Assembly: GCA_027036355.1 (NCBI GenBank)
Contig: JALVQZ010000183.1
Span: 1 to 32,360, forward strand
Direction of reading: 5' to 3'
From: Acidimicrobiia bacterium
GTDB taxonomy: Bacteria > Actinomycetota > Acidimicrobiia > Spongiisociales > UBA5794
DNA length: 32,360 nt
Under the pieces are notes generated by a model, which was given only the letters and a program-made list of their open reading frames with translations, searched no databases and was not told the origin of the DNA. Below, in pieces: positions 7,092-15,632 of this stretch (positions within the stretch are counted from its first letter, which is position 1; each line of letters opens with the position of its first letter). The position numbers and the translations under genes are program-made.

Positions 7092-8378
7092 CTACCGAGC
7101 TGTGGAACTGTCCGAAACCGACGGACGGGCGGGGGACCGTTCGACACGGACCCGATCGACGCGGTTGCGATCCATGGTCACGACCTGGAGGACGATCCCG
7201 TCCACGCCGATGGTGTCACCCTCGGAGGGCACCCGGCCCGACACGGCCATGAACAGGCCGGCGACCGTCGAATACGGGCCCTCGGGAAGATCGACGCCGA
7301 CGGCCTCGGCGAGATCCTCCACCGGGAGCCGACCGTCGGCCATCCACACGCCTCGGTCGATCTCCACCACCGACGGCGTGCCGGGGTCGTACTCGTCCTG
7401 CAACTCGCCGACGAGCTCGGCGAGGAGATCCTTGGCGGTCACGAGACCCTCGACGCCGCCGTGCTCGTCGTGGACGACGGCGATGGCGAAGCGGCGCTCC
7501 CGCATCTGCTCGAGGGTGTCGAGGATGGTCGCCGACTCCGGCATGTAGTACGGAGAACGGAGCAACGACGCGATCTGCTCCGTCGTCGGTTCACCGGGGA
7601 TCTGGAGGAGATCCTTCACGTAGAGCATCCCCACGATGTCGTCGAGTTCTCCCGCCACGACGGGGTAGCGGGAATGGCCGGTCGCGGCGACGGCGGCGCG
7701 GACGTCGGCGATGGTGACGGGAGCGGTCAACGCCACGATGTCGACCCGCGGGGTCATGACGTCCCGGATGGGACGGTCCGCCAGGTTGAACAGCGCGTCG
7801 ATGATCTCCCGTTCGACCTCTTCGATGTGTCCGCCTCGCTCGCTCAGCTCGACCAGGGCGCGGATGTCGTCCTCGGTGATGGCGTCGCCGGTCTCGTCGA
7901 TCGGCACCCGCACCAGCCGGAGGAGCCCCCGGGTGATGCCGGCGAACACCCGAGCGACGGGGGCCAGGATCCGCGAGAGCCACCAGATCGTCGGGGCCAC
8001 GGCCAAGGCGTAGCTCTCGGGGTAGCGGGCAGCCAGGGTCTTGGGGGTGATCTCACCGAACACGAGCAGGACGGCGGTGACCGCCGCGGTGGCCAGCCAC
8101 GGACCCCAGTCGGCACCGATCAGCTCGATGAACAGCGTCGTGGCGACGGCCGCGGCGAGAACGTTGACGAGGTTGTTGGCGACCAGCAGCGTCGACAGCA
8201 TCCGCTCCGGGTCGGCTCGGAGCTGCTGGACCCGCCGGCCGCGACGGGAGGTCTCGGCGATGCGATGGACCCGCTCCTGCGGGATCCCGATCAGGGCCGT
8301 CTCCGAGCCGGAGAAGAACCCGGAGGCGACGGTGCACAGCCCGAGGACGACCAGGTAGGCGACCTGCACGGTGGTCAT
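7092..8378 (-). CDS. CNNM/CorC (HlyC) family membrane protein
   Basis: A 428-residue transporter-like protein of the CNNM/CorC family, linked in characterised members to Mg2+/Co2+ movement or resistance. It has an N-terminal DUF21 domain (about 1-185) with four hydrophobic segments and the motif GFFSGSETAL, then a CBS pair (about 200-325, including DVMTPRVDIV and the second CBS with DEHGGVEGLVT), and a C-terminal CorC/HlyC domain (about 345-420). ATG 8378 is used since it begins immediately before the first membrane helix; a longer frame would run into the upstream receiver gene. It is probably transcribed with that receiver (52-bp gap). Confidence 0.92.
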   Translation of the reverse strand: MTTVQVAYLVVLGLCTVASGFFSGSETALIGIPQERVHRIAETSRRGRRVQQLRADPERMLSTLLVANNLVNVLAAAVATTLFIELIGADWGPWLATAAVTAVLLVFGEITPKTLAARYPESYALAVAPTIWWLSRILAPVARVFAGITRGLLRLVRVPIDETGDAITEDDIRALVELSERGGHIEEVEREIIDALFNLADRPIRDVMTPRVDIVALTAPVTIADVRAAVAATGHSRYPVVAGELDDIVGMLYVKDLLQIPGEPTTEQIASLLRSPYYMPESATILDTLEQMRERRFAIAVVHDEHGGVEGLVTAKDLLAELVGELQDEYDPGTPSVVEIDRGVWMADGRLPVEDLAEAVGVDLPEGPYSTVAGLFMAVSGRVPSEGDTIGVDGIVLQVVTMDRNRVDRVRVERSPARPSVSDSSTAR

Positions 8379-8430
8379 CGAACCGACCGACCCAGGTGCG
8401 GGTCGTCCTGACGTTCGGCCTGGGATGCGC

Positions 8431-8790
8431 TCACGGCGCCGCCGCACCCACCGAGCGCACCGCGTCGCGCAGCTCGTGCGCCTCGACGGGTTTGGTGACC
8501 CATGCGCCTGCTCCGGCGCGGTGCGCGATGAACGCGTCGGCCGCCCGGTCCAGGAGCATCACGACCGGGAAGTGCTCGGCCTTCTCGAGGATCGAGCGGG
8601 TCACCGCCATCCCGCCCATCGACCCGATCTGGAGGTCGACCACCACCACGTCGACCGCGTTGTCGACGGCTGCTTCGGCCGCGGTCGACGGGTCGTCGTG
8701 ATCGATCAGCTCGGTGTCGGGGGTGGAGAGGGCGGCGTGGACCTCGTTCCGGACCCACGGTTCGTCGGCGACTACGAGGATGCGCGTCAT
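8431..8790 (-). CDS. stand-alone receiver domain protein
   Basis: A 119-residue CheY-like receiver with no output domain. The phospho-acceptor is Asp52 (VVVVDLQIG) and the conserved Lys is Lys100 (VTKPV). The acidic pocket near residue 9 is ADE rather than the usual DD/DE pair, and the usual Thr/Ser after beta-4 appears to be replaced in MLLDRA, so switching may be altered. A TAACCT hexamer ends six bases before the ATG. It is first in a likely operon with the CNNM-type gene and divergent from the NfeD-class gene. Confidence 0.88.
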   Translation of the reverse strand: MTRILVVADEPWVRNEVHAALSTPDTELIDHDDPSTAAEAAVDNAVDVVVVDLQIGSMGGMAVTRSILEKAEHFPVVMLLDRAADAFIAHRAGAGAWVTKPVEAHELRDAVRSVGAAAP

Positions 8791-8796
8791 GCCATG

Positions 8797-8802
8797 AGGT
8801 TA
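8797..8802 (-). promoter_or_regulatory. -10 hexamer TAACCT, leaderless promoter of the receiver gene
   Basis: TAACCT, six bases, ATG 8790, no Shine-Dalgarno. Confidence 0.55.
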
Positions 8803-8891
8803 TCAGCCCGCTCGAGGCCGATCGCTCGCCGGCCCCCGGACCCTCACCGCGGCGGTGCGTCGAGGGTTCGGCGTTCGTCCCGGACGGGTCA

Positions 8892-8897
8892 TAACAT
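8892..8897 (+). promoter_or_regulatory. -10 hexamer TAACAT, leaderless promoter of the NfeD-class gene
   Basis: TAACAT, six bases, ATG 8904, no Shine-Dalgarno. It is back to back with the receiver promoter across a 113-bp divergent region. Confidence 0.55.
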
Positions 8898-8903
8898 CGG
8901 GTC

Positions 8904-10208
8904 ATGGTCCGCCGTGTCTTCGTCTTCCTCGCGCTCGCCGCCGCCGTGGCATCGCTCCTGGCCGGTACCGCCTTCGCCGCGTCGAACGACCGACCCGTCT
9001 ACGCGGTGGTCGACGTGAACGATCCTCTCGACCAGCGCATGTACGACTACATGACCGCGGCGGTCCGCGACGACACGGCGGACGTCGTGATCTTCCAGAT
9101 CGACTCGCCCGGGATGGCGTCGGGAGATCCCAGCGAGCTGTTCGCGGCGATCCGCTCCGTCGACCGTCCCGTCCTGGCGTGGGTCGGTCCGGCGCCTGCC
9201 GTCGCCCACGGCGGGGTGGCGGCCATCCTGAACCTCGCGGATGTCTCGGGGGCGGCGCCGGGGGTGCGGATCGGCTTCCTCGAGCCGACGGTGGTCGCCG
9301 GGGACCTGGAGCCACCGTTCCGAACCGACCACGGCGACCCGGAGGCTGCGACCGCGGTTCGAGATCGGCTGCGGTCCGCGAGCGTGGAGGTCCGCGAGCC
9401 CGTCGCCGGATACGTCGACGTCGTGTCGCCCACGATCGGTCAGTTCATCGTGGGTCTCGATGACGTCGAGATCGTCAAGAACGGGACGGTCCACGTCCTC
9501 GACACGGCCGCGGTCGAGTCGACCGACGACGGCGCGGTGACCGTCGCCGCAGTGGACGTTCGGTTCTCCAAGCCCGGTCTGTGGGACCGGTTCCTCCGCC
9601 TCGGGGCCAGACCGGAGACGGCCTTCTTCTTCCTCATCGCCGGCATCGCGGTGGCGACCTTCGAGTTCTACGCCGCCGGAGTGGGGGTGTCGGCCGCCGT
9701 GGCGGCGGTCGCCCTGTTCCTGGCGGGCTACGCCATGGCGATCCTGCCGATGCGGTGGTGGGCGGTGGTGGTCACCCTCGTGGGACTGTTCCTGTACACC
9801 TGGGAGTTCCAGCGCAATCAGCTCGGATGGCGTTCCATCGTGGGTACGGCGGCGCTGATCGTCGGGGGCGTGTACTTCGTCGATGCGGCGCCCCAGTTCG
9901 GACCCGTCTGGTGGATCGTGCTGGTGATCGTCGCCGGCACCGCGCTGTTCTACGGCGTGGCGTTGACGACCATCGCTCGGTCCCGCTTCTCGACGGTCAC
10001 CATCGGGCGGGAGGGCCTCATCGGGAAGGTCGGGACGGCCGAGACCGACCTGACGCCCGAGGGGATCGTGTCGGTCGACGGGGCTCGGTGGCGGAGCCGG
10101 TCGCACCGGGCCGCGGGGATCGTCGCCGGCGACACGGTCGAGATCCTGTCGATCGACGGCATCGTCCTCGAGGTCGGCCCGACGGTCGACGGCGACGTTC
10201 GCGGATAG
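8904..10208 (+). CDS. NfeD-family membrane protein with ClpP-class domain lacking the nucleophile
   Basis: A 434-residue protein with a signal peptide (about 1-26), a ClpP/crotonase-like domain (about 30-225), four or five membrane spans (about 240-360) and a C-terminal OB-fold NfeD domain (about 370-432). Active NfeD1b proteases carry a Ser in a GxxAASAG-type motif followed by an MAPGTxIG-type segment. Here the matching stretch is PAPAVAHGGVAA followed by AAPGVRIGF, so His102 or a Gly stands where Ser is expected. IDSPGM keeps the beta-strand motif before it. It is probably a membrane scaffold, possibly with stomatin-type partners, rather than a protease. The start is set by a TAACAT hexamer six bases upstream. 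Confidence 0.85.
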   Translation: MVRRVFVFLALAAAVASLLAGTAFAASNDRPVYAVVDVNDPLDQRMYDYMTAAVRDDTADVVIFQIDSPGMASGDPSELFAAIRSVDRPVLAWVGPAPAVAHGGVAAILNLADVSGAAPGVRIGFLEPTVVAGDLEPPFRTDHGDPEAATAVRDRLRSASVEVREPVAGYVDVVSPTIGQFIVGLDDVEIVKNGTVHVLDTAAVESTDDGAVTVAAVDVRFSKPGLWDRFLRLGARPETAFFFLIAGIAVATFEFYAAGVGVSAAVAAVALFLAGYAMAILPMRWWAVVVTLVGLFLYTWEFQRNQLGWRSIVGTAALIVGGVYFVDAAPQFGPVWWIVLVIVAGTALFYGVALTTIARSRFSTVTIGREGLIGKVGTAETDLTPEGIVSVDGARWRSRSHRAAGIVAGDTVEILSIDGIVLEVGPTVDGDVRG

Positions 10209-10304
10209 CTAGCGGTTTCTTCCAGGATATTCCTGGCGGGCGACGGTCGGCGCGTCTATGTTCCGACGGCTGGAAGCGGAGCACCATGGAGAGGAACCAC
10301 CGCC

Positions 10305-10559
10305 GTGACAACGATCGACCGCACCTGGCAGCCCGTCGCGCTCTGCCGGGGGAACCATTCCCACCTGTTCTTCCCCCCCAGCACGACCGAACGCAAGGAC
10401 GAGCGCGAACGGCGTGAACTGCGAGCCAAGTCGATCTGCCGCGTCTGCCCGGTCGTCGACGAATGTCTGGAGTACGCGATCGCGATCAAAGAGCCCTACG
10501 GCATCTGGGGCGGACTGACCGAATCCGAGCGACGCCAGCGGCTCAGCCGCGCCGTCTGA
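10305..10559 (+). CDS. WhiB-family transcriptional regulator
   Basis: An 84-residue actinobacteria-specific WhiB-like protein, a [4Fe-4S] redox/nitric-oxide-responsive regulator that usually works with the primary sigma factor. The four cluster cysteines are Cys14, Cys45, Cys48 and Cys54 (C-x30-C-x2-C-x5-C), followed by the GIWGG turn (66-70) and a basic C-terminal tail. GTG 10305 is preceded by GAGAGGAA. Length and layout resemble WhiB1/WhiB2-type members, but I cannot assign the class. The 3' end overlaps the convergent selB gene by 17 bases. Confidence 0.95.
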   Translation: MTTIDRTWQPVALCRGNHSHLFFPPSTTERKDERERRELRAKSICRVCPVVDECLEYAIAIKEPYGIWGGLTESERRQRLSRAV

Positions 10560-12330
10560 GCGTCCGCACGTCACCCGACCGACGGGTCCATCCCTGCGCG
10601 TCGAGCCATTCGAGCAACGGCACGGCATGGCGGCGGGACAACCCGAAGTGATCGCGGAACGCCGCCACCGAGAACGGGTCGGGAAGCTCGCTCAGCCGCG
10701 ACGTGATCTCCTCGATGTGTTCGGGGAGGAAGACCTGATCGTCACCGATCGCGACCAGGCGATCGGTCCGCACCAGCGCATGGAGCAACTCGTCGGGCAG
10801 GTCCAGCGACGAGGCCCGCGGAACCGCGGGCGAGGCGGCGAGCACGGTCCGTGCGGCCCGCCAACGGTCCTCGTCCTCGGGGGAGAGACGGACCGCGAAG
10901 CCCGCCGATCGCACGACGGATCCCTCGTCGACCAGTTCGTCGTCGAGGGCGATGATCGCCTCGAGCAACCCCTGCGTGATCCCCATCCGCGAGGCCAGCT
11001 CGGCCTTGGGCATGCCCGGTCGCAGCGGGTAGGCCTCGTGATGACCGGCGACCTGCTCGGCCGCGCTCGCCGCCACGCGTGCAGCCTCCGGCTCGGCCAA
11101 CGCCATCCCGTCGGCCACCACCGCGCCGGGGACCGACCCCCCGCCCGTGGCCGCGGCGAGGTCCGCCGTCGACATCGCGCCGTGCACGGCCAGCAACGCC
11201 GCAGCACGTTCCTCCGGTGAGCCATCCACGGCGGACGCCAGCGCTCGAGCCTCGGCGACGTCGACCCTCCCCGCGAACGGATCGAGCACCCGTCCTCCCG
11301 CCACGACGGCCTGCCTTCCCGTCTCGCGCAGCACGAACCGGTCACCCATCGTCACCGGCAACGGACCCGCAGACGTGACCACACCGAAGGCCCGACCGGA
11401 CTCCCACGGACCGGCCACCCTGAGGCGGACGGGGAAGCCCCCGGTCCCCAGATGCAGGTGATAGGCGCCCCGGTCCCCCGGCGGGACGTCGAGACCCCGC
11501 ACCGACCGCAGCGACACCAGCATCCGCCGCGACCCGACCACCGACCCGGGAGCGACCAGGAGCGTTCCCCGACCCAGCCGCTCCCGATCGACCCCGCCGA
11601 CGTTGATCGCCACCCGGTTCCCCGGCGCGACCGTGTCGATCCCGCGTTCGTGCCGTTGCAGACCCCGAACCCTGACCCGGTCACCCGACGGGGCCAGCTC
11701 CAAGACGTCGTCGACGCCCACCGATCCCCCCACGAGGGTCCCCGTGACCACCGCGCCGACCCCGGTGACCCCGAAGACCCGGTCCACCCACAGCCGAGGC
11801 CGCCCACGATCGGGCGACGGTCCGGCGGCGACGAGCGCCTGGCGCAACGCCGCCCGCAGCTCCTCCAGCCCGTCGCCGGTCGCCCCCGACACGGCGACGA
11901 CCGGCCAGCCCTCCAACACCGTTCCCGCCACCCGCTCCTCCACCTCGAGCACCGCCAGTTCGCGCAGGTCGGCGTCGACGAGATCGACCCGCGTCAACGC
12001 CACCGCCCCATGACGGATCTCGAGGAGATCCAGGATGGCCAGATGCTCCTCGCTCTGGGGCATCCAGCCCGAATCGGCAGCGACCACGAACAGCGCCACG
12101 TCCACCCCCCCGACCCCGGCCAGCATGTTCTTGATGAACCGCTCATGACCGGGAACGTCCACGAACGCGACCTCGTCACCGACGCCCAGATCGGTCCAGG
12201 CGAAACCGAGGTCGATCGTCAACCCCCGTTCCTTCTCCTCGTCCCAGCGGTCGGGGTCACGGCCCGTGAGGGCCAGCACCAACGTCGACTTCCCGTGGTC
12301 GACATGACCTGCGGTACCGACGACGGGCAC
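10543..12330 (-). CDS. selB: selenocysteine-specific translation elongation factor
   Basis: A 595-residue SelB that delivers Sec-tRNA to the ribosome at recoded UGA codons. The GTPase motifs are VGTAGHVDHGKST near the N-terminus, LTIDLGF (switch I region), DVPGHERFIKNM and LTRVD. EF-Tu-like domains II and III follow, and then C-terminal winged-helix repeats that bind the SECIS hairpin, ending WTRRSGDVRTLRRRG. GTG 12330 is four bases after the selA stop, with GGGGAG at the end of selA acting as ribosome-binding site. A longer upstream frame would only overlap selA. The gene implies that selenoproteins and selC/selD exist elsewhere in the genome. Confidence 0.95.
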   Translation of the reverse strand: MPVVGTAGHVDHGKSTLVLALTGRDPDRWDEEKERGLTIDLGFAWTDLGVGDEVAFVDVPGHERFIKNMLAGVGGVDVALFVVAADSGWMPQSEEHLAILDLLEIRHGAVALTRVDLVDADLRELAVLEVEERVAGTVLEGWPVVAVSGATGDGLEELRAALRQALVAAGPSPDRGRPRLWVDRVFGVTGVGAVVTGTLVGGSVGVDDVLELAPSGDRVRVRGLQRHERGIDTVAPGNRVAINVGGVDRERLGRGTLLVAPGSVVGSRRMLVSLRSVRGLDVPPGDRGAYHLHLGTGGFPVRLRVAGPWESGRAFGVVTSAGPLPVTMGDRFVLRETGRQAVVAGGRVLDPFAGRVDVAEARALASAVDGSPEERAAALLAVHGAMSTADLAAATGGGSVPGAVVADGMALAEPEAARVAASAAEQVAGHHEAYPLRPGMPKAELASRMGITQGLLEAIIALDDELVDEGSVVRSAGFAVRLSPEDEDRWRAARTVLAASPAVPRASSLDLPDELLHALVRTDRLVAIGDDQVFLPEHIEEITSRLSELPDPFSVAAFRDHFGLSRRHAVPLLEWLDAQGWTRRSGDVRTLRRRG

Positions 12331-12334
12331 CCGG

Positions 12335-13669
12335 TCACTCCCCGAGCGCGGCGACGACGAGGGCGTCGTCCGCCGGCGCCACCGAACGCAGATCGAGATG
12401 CACCGCGTCGTCACGGATCGACGACACCACGGGCACGTCCGCGTCGAGGAGCCGGCGCCAGACCCGCCGCGCCGGCCCGACGACCTTGAGGACGGGCCCG
12501 GGGATCCCCGCCCCGGGTACCGAACCCGCGCCCGGAAGCGACACCCCGTCGACGATCTCGACCTCGGCTCGCACCGCCCCGGCCACGGCCTCGCCGCGGC
12601 GTCGCAAGACGCCCTCCGGAAGCGAAGCCATCTCCCAGAACGGGATCTTCGCCGCCCGTCCGCCCGCGTACATCTCCAGAACCGCTCCCAACGCCGCCAG
12701 ACGAGGTCCGTCGCACCGCATCGCCCGCGCCAACGGATGGCTCCGCATCGCCTCGATCGCCGCCCTCCTGCCCACCGCCACCCCGGCCTGCGGGCCGCCC
12801 AGCAGCTTGTCGCCGCTGAACAGGGTCACGTCGGCACCCAACTGCACCGTCTGGCGAACCCCCGGCTCGGTGGCGAGCCACGCCGGCGGTCCCCCCTCGA
12901 GCCACGGCGTTCGAGCGTCCAGCAGCCCGCTGCCGACGTCCGCGACGAAGGGTTTGCCCGCCTCGGCGGCCAGTTCGGCCATCTCCGCCCAGGTCACGTC
13001 CTGAGCGAAGCCGGTCACCCGATAGTTCGACGGATGCACCTTGAGGAACATGTCCACGTCCGAGGCGACTGCGGCGAAGTCCGATCGTCTCGTGCGGTTG
13101 GTGGTCCCGACCTCCACCAACGTCGCTCCGGCGGCGGAGATGACCGCGGGGAGCCGGAACGAGCCGCCGATCTCGATGAGCTCCCCCCGCGACACCGCCA
13201 CCCGAGCCGCCGGTCCGGCGACCGCGGCGACCGCCAGCGCCAGCGCGCCGGCGTTGTTGTTGACGACCAGCGCCGCGTCGGCTCCCGACACCGCCGCCGC
13301 CAGCTCGTCGACGAACCGCCCCCGACCGCCTCGACGCCCGGTGGCCAGGTCGAACTCCACGTTGCCGTACGCCTCGGCGGCGGCCTCCCATGCGGTGACC
13401 GCCTCCTCGGGCAGCGGAGCCCGGCCGAGGTTGGTGTGCAACAGGACGCCGGTGGCGTTCACGACCCGGCGTGGACGCGACCAGGCCACCGCCCCGGCGC
13501 GTTCGGACGCCATCTCGGCGACGTCGACTCGACGACCCGAGCGGATGCGGTCCCGCGCCTCGTCGACGACCTCGCGGGCGATCGCCACCGCCAGCACCTC
13601 GGGCAGGTCGTGGGTCCGGGCCACGTCGACGGCCAGCGCGTCGACGGCCGGCAGGTCGCGCAGTTCCAT
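12335..13669 (-). CDS. selA: L-seryl-tRNA(Sec) selenium transferase
   Basis: A 444-residue PLP enzyme that converts seryl-tRNA(Sec) to selenocysteyl-tRNA(Sec) using selenophosphate. Diagnostic motifs are NATGVLLHTNLGRAPL, the VNNNAGA segment (136-142), FVADVGSGLLD and the PLP lysine Lys288 in FSGDKLLGGPQAG. The start was placed at ATG 13669; the open frame continues upstream but loses family similarity and would cover the divergent fxsA gene. A TAATCT hexamer ends seven bases before this ATG. It forms an operon with selB. Confidence 0.95.
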   Translation of the reverse strand: MELRDLPAVDALAVDVARTHDLPEVLAVAIAREVVDEARDRIRSGRRVDVAEMASERAGAVAWSRPRRVVNATGVLLHTNLGRAPLPEEAVTAWEAAAEAYGNVEFDLATGRRGGRGRFVDELAAAVSGADAALVVNNNAGALALAVAAVAGPAARVAVSRGELIEIGGSFRLPAVISAAGATLVEVGTTNRTRRSDFAAVASDVDMFLKVHPSNYRVTGFAQDVTWAEMAELAAEAGKPFVADVGSGLLDARTPWLEGGPPAWLATEPGVRQTVQLGADVTLFSGDKLLGGPQAGVAVGRRAAIEAMRSHPLARAMRCDGPRLAALGAVLEMYAGGRAAKIPFWEMASLPEGVLRRRGEAVAGAVRAEVEIVDGVSLPGAGSVPGAGIPGPVLKVVGPARRVWRRLLDADVPVVSSIRDDAVHLDLRSVAPADDALVVAALGE

Positions 13670-13676
13670 GCCACGC

Positions 13677-13682
13677 AGATTA
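13677..13682 (-). promoter_or_regulatory. -10 hexamer TAATCT, leaderless promoter of selAB
   Basis: TAATCT, seven bases, ATG 13669, no Shine-Dalgarno. It shares a 36-bp gap with the fxsA promoter. Confidence 0.55.
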
Positions 13683-13692
13683 CCGCCGCCGG

Positions 13693-13698
13693 TATCCT
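13693..13698 (+). promoter_or_regulatory. -10 hexamer TATCCT, leaderless promoter of fxsA
   Basis: TATCCT, seven bases, ATG 13706. The fxsA and selA -10 elements are only ten bases apart, so each -35 region would lie inside the opposite gene. Confidence 0.55.
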
Positions 13699-13705
13699 CG
13701 ACCCC

Positions 13706-14086
13706 ATGCGCATCCGCACCTGGTTGTTCCTCGCCTTCCTCACGGTTCCCCTCGTCGAGATCGCGCTGTTCGTCGTGGTGGGTCGACGGATCGGCCTCGG
13801 ATGGACCCTCGCCGTCGTCGTCGTCACCGCCGTGGTCGGATCGACCATGGTCGCACGCCAGGGCCGCGAGACCTGGTTCCGCCTCCAGCGAGAGATCGCC
13901 TCTGGCGTCTTCCCCGGCAGGTCCCTCGCCGACGGCGCCATGATCCTCGTCTCCGGCGCCCTCTTGTTGACCCCGGGGTTCCTGACCGACACCATCGGCT
14001 TCCTCCTCCTCGTCCCGCCGGTCCGCGCCGGTATCCGGGCCTGGGCGCTCCGGCGGTCCCGCGACCGCTGGGTCGTCGTTCCATGA
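13706..14086 (+). CDS. fxsA: FxsA family membrane protein
   Basis: A 126-residue inner-membrane protein of the FxsA family; E. coli FxsA affects exclusion of phage T7 by F plasmids, but its biochemical role is unknown. Hydrophobic segments lie at about 6-26, 31-48 and 77-104. The family motif region VPLVEIALFVVVG and the LLLTPGFLTDTIGFLLLVP segment are clear. It is the first of four plus-strand genes linked by 4-base overlaps. Confidence 0.9.
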   Translation: MRIRTWLFLAFLTVPLVEIALFVVVGRRIGLGWTLAVVVVTAVVGSTMVARQGRETWFRLQREIASGVFPGRSLADGAMILVSGALLLTPGFLTDTIGFLLLVPPVRAGIRAWALRRSRDRWVVVP

Positions 14087-14865
14087 CCGCACCGGCGCAT
14101 CCTGCCGCCACGATCTGCCTCCTCCGGGACGGGTCGGACGGCGTCGAGGTCCTCATGGTGCGCCGGCCAGACACGGCGAGGTTCATGGCGGGCGCCTGGG
14201 TGTTCCCCGGCGGGGCGGTCGACGGCGAGGACGTCGCCCTGGCCGCCCGGTACGGCCGAGGTGATCCCGAGCGTCTCGCCTGGCGGATCGCCGCCCTCCG
14301 CGAACTCGCCGAAGAGGTCGGGATCTGGCTCACCAGGTCCGGCGACCGTACGCGCCGCGTCCCTGCCCGGCACGTCCGCGAGATCATCGCCCGCGAGAGC
14401 CTCGACTTCGACACGGACCGGCTCATCTACTTCTCGCACTGGATCACCCCCGAACCGCTCCCCCTCCGCTTCGACGCCCGGTTCTTCCTGGCCGCCGTCG
14501 GCCCCGACCTCGAGGCGGCCATCGACGGCGAGGAACTGATCGATGCCAAATGGATCCGGCCCGCCTCGGTCCTCGAGCATCAACGCGAGGGACGGTGGTT
14601 GGTCGCGTTCCCGACCCGCAAGACCCTCGAGCGCCTCTCGGAACATCGTCGGTGCGCCGAGGTGATCGACTCGGTCGCGGGATCGTCGGTCGAGCCGATC
14701 ATGCCTCGTCTCCGCCTCGACGGCCGCGACCTGCAGATCGTGATCCCCGGCGATCCCGGCTTCGACGAAGCAGGCGCCGATCAGCGGTCCACCGACTTCC
14801 TCGAACGGATGGCCGACGCGGTCCGCCGGCGGGGGGTCGTGCCCAACGAGTTCAACATCCGATGA
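14083..14865 (+). CDS. NUDIX hydrolase (NUDT19/CoA-diphosphatase-like)
   Basis: A 260-residue NUDIX hydrolase. The N-terminal segment LMVRRPDTARFMAGAWVFPG leads into a Nudix box whose first glycines (43-44) are separated from the RELAEEVG helix (73-80) by an insertion of about 20 residues. That spacing is seen in the RP2p/NUDT19-type CoA or nucleoside diphosphatases. The ATG overlaps the fxsA stop (ATGA). Its true substrate cannot be read from the sequence. Context with an MBL hydrolase suggests metabolite housekeeping. Confidence 0.88.
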   Translation: MTAPAHPAATICLLRDGSDGVEVLMVRRPDTARFMAGAWVFPGGAVDGEDVALAARYGRGDPERLAWRIAALRELAEEVGIWLTRSGDRTRRVPARHVREIIARESLDFDTDRLIYFSHWITPEPLPLRFDARFFLAAVGPDLEAAIDGEELIDAKWIRPASVLEHQREGRWLVAFPTRKTLERLSEHRRCAEVIDSVAGSSVEPIMPRLRLDGRDLQIVIPGDPGFDEAGADQRSTDFLERMADAVRRRGVVPNEFNIR

Positions 14866-15632
14866 GGATCGACCTGGTGCTCGCCCCGAACGCCGGGCCG
14901 TACACGGGCCCGGGAACGAACACCTACGTCATCGTCGACGATGGCCAGGCCCTCGTGCTGGACCCCGGTCCCGTCATCGGCTCCCACGAAGCCAACATCG
15001 TCCAAGCCATCGGTGACGCCACCCCCGTCGGCGTGGTCGTCACCCACACCCACCCCGATCATGCGCCTCTCGCCAACCCGCTGGCTCGTCGCCTCGGCGT
15101 GCCCGCCTACGGCTACGCCGCCGGACCCGAGTTCGTCCCCGACGTCGCCATCGCGGACGCCGACACCGTCACCGTCGGCAACCGTGGATTGGTGGCGGTC
15201 CACACCCCTGGGCACACCCCCGACCATCTCTGCTTCCTCCTCGACGGACGGCTCTTCACCGGCGACCACATCATGGGCGGGTCCACCGTCGTGATCGAGG
15301 ATGCCGCCGACTACCTCGATTCCCTCTACAAGGTGCGTGACCTCGGCGCCCGCACGATCGAGCCCGGCCATGGTCCGCACATCGTCGATGCGGTCGCGAA
15401 GATCGACGAGTACATCGCCCATCGCAGGATGCGGGAACGTCAGGTCCTCGACGCCGTCGAGGCGGGCGCCGGCACCGTCGACGACGTCGTGTCGGTGGTG
15501 TACGCGGCGGTGCCCGCCGACCTCCGGGCGGCGGCCACCCATCAGGTCCGGATCCAGATCAGGAAGCTCCTCGACGACGGCGAGCTCGTCGCCGCCGACG
15601 GACGCCTGTACCGATCGGGGTCGGGTCCGTGA
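14862..15632 (+). CDS. metallo-beta-lactamase-fold hydrolase (LACTB2/glyoxalase II-like)
   Basis: A 256-residue MBL-fold hydrolase. The dizinc motif THTHPDH gives His62, His64, Asp66 and His67; further ligands are His118 (HTPGHTPDH), Asp135 (FTGDHIM) and His170 (EPGHGP). A C-terminal winged-helix-like region (about 185-250) matches the LACTB2-type group rather than classical glyoxalase II, so a thioester or RNA substrate is possible. ATG 14862 overlaps the NUDIX stop by four bases. Confidence 0.9.
   Translation: MRIDLVLAPNAGPYTGPGTNTYVIVDDGQALVLDPGPVIGSHEANIVQAIGDATPVGVVVTHTHPDHAPLANPLARRLGVPAYGYAAGPEFVPDVAIADADTVTVGNRGLVAVHTPGHTPDHLCFLLDGRLFTGDHIMGGSTVVIEDAADYLDSLYKVRDLGARTIEPGHGPHIVDAVAKIDEYIAHRRMRERQVLDAVEAGAGTVDDVVSVVYAAVPADLRAAATHQVRIQIRKLLDDGELVAADGRLYRSGSGP

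Noticed and set aside
8379-8447. Longer N-terminus for the CNNM-type protein
   Set aside because: It would overlap the upstream receiver gene and add an Arg-rich tail before the first membrane helix.
10209-10304. tRNA-Sec or SECIS element near selB
   Set aside because: No cloverleaf or stable hairpin with Sec features could be found in this or the other intergenic gaps.
12398-13705. Plus-strand frame upstream of fxsA (562 residues in total)
   Set aside because: Only the last 126 residues are FxsA; the rest is antisense to selA.
14261-14539. Additional Ser/Pro/Arg-rich ORFs inside the NUDIX and M23 genes
   Set aside because: Frame-shifted shadows of well-supported genes.
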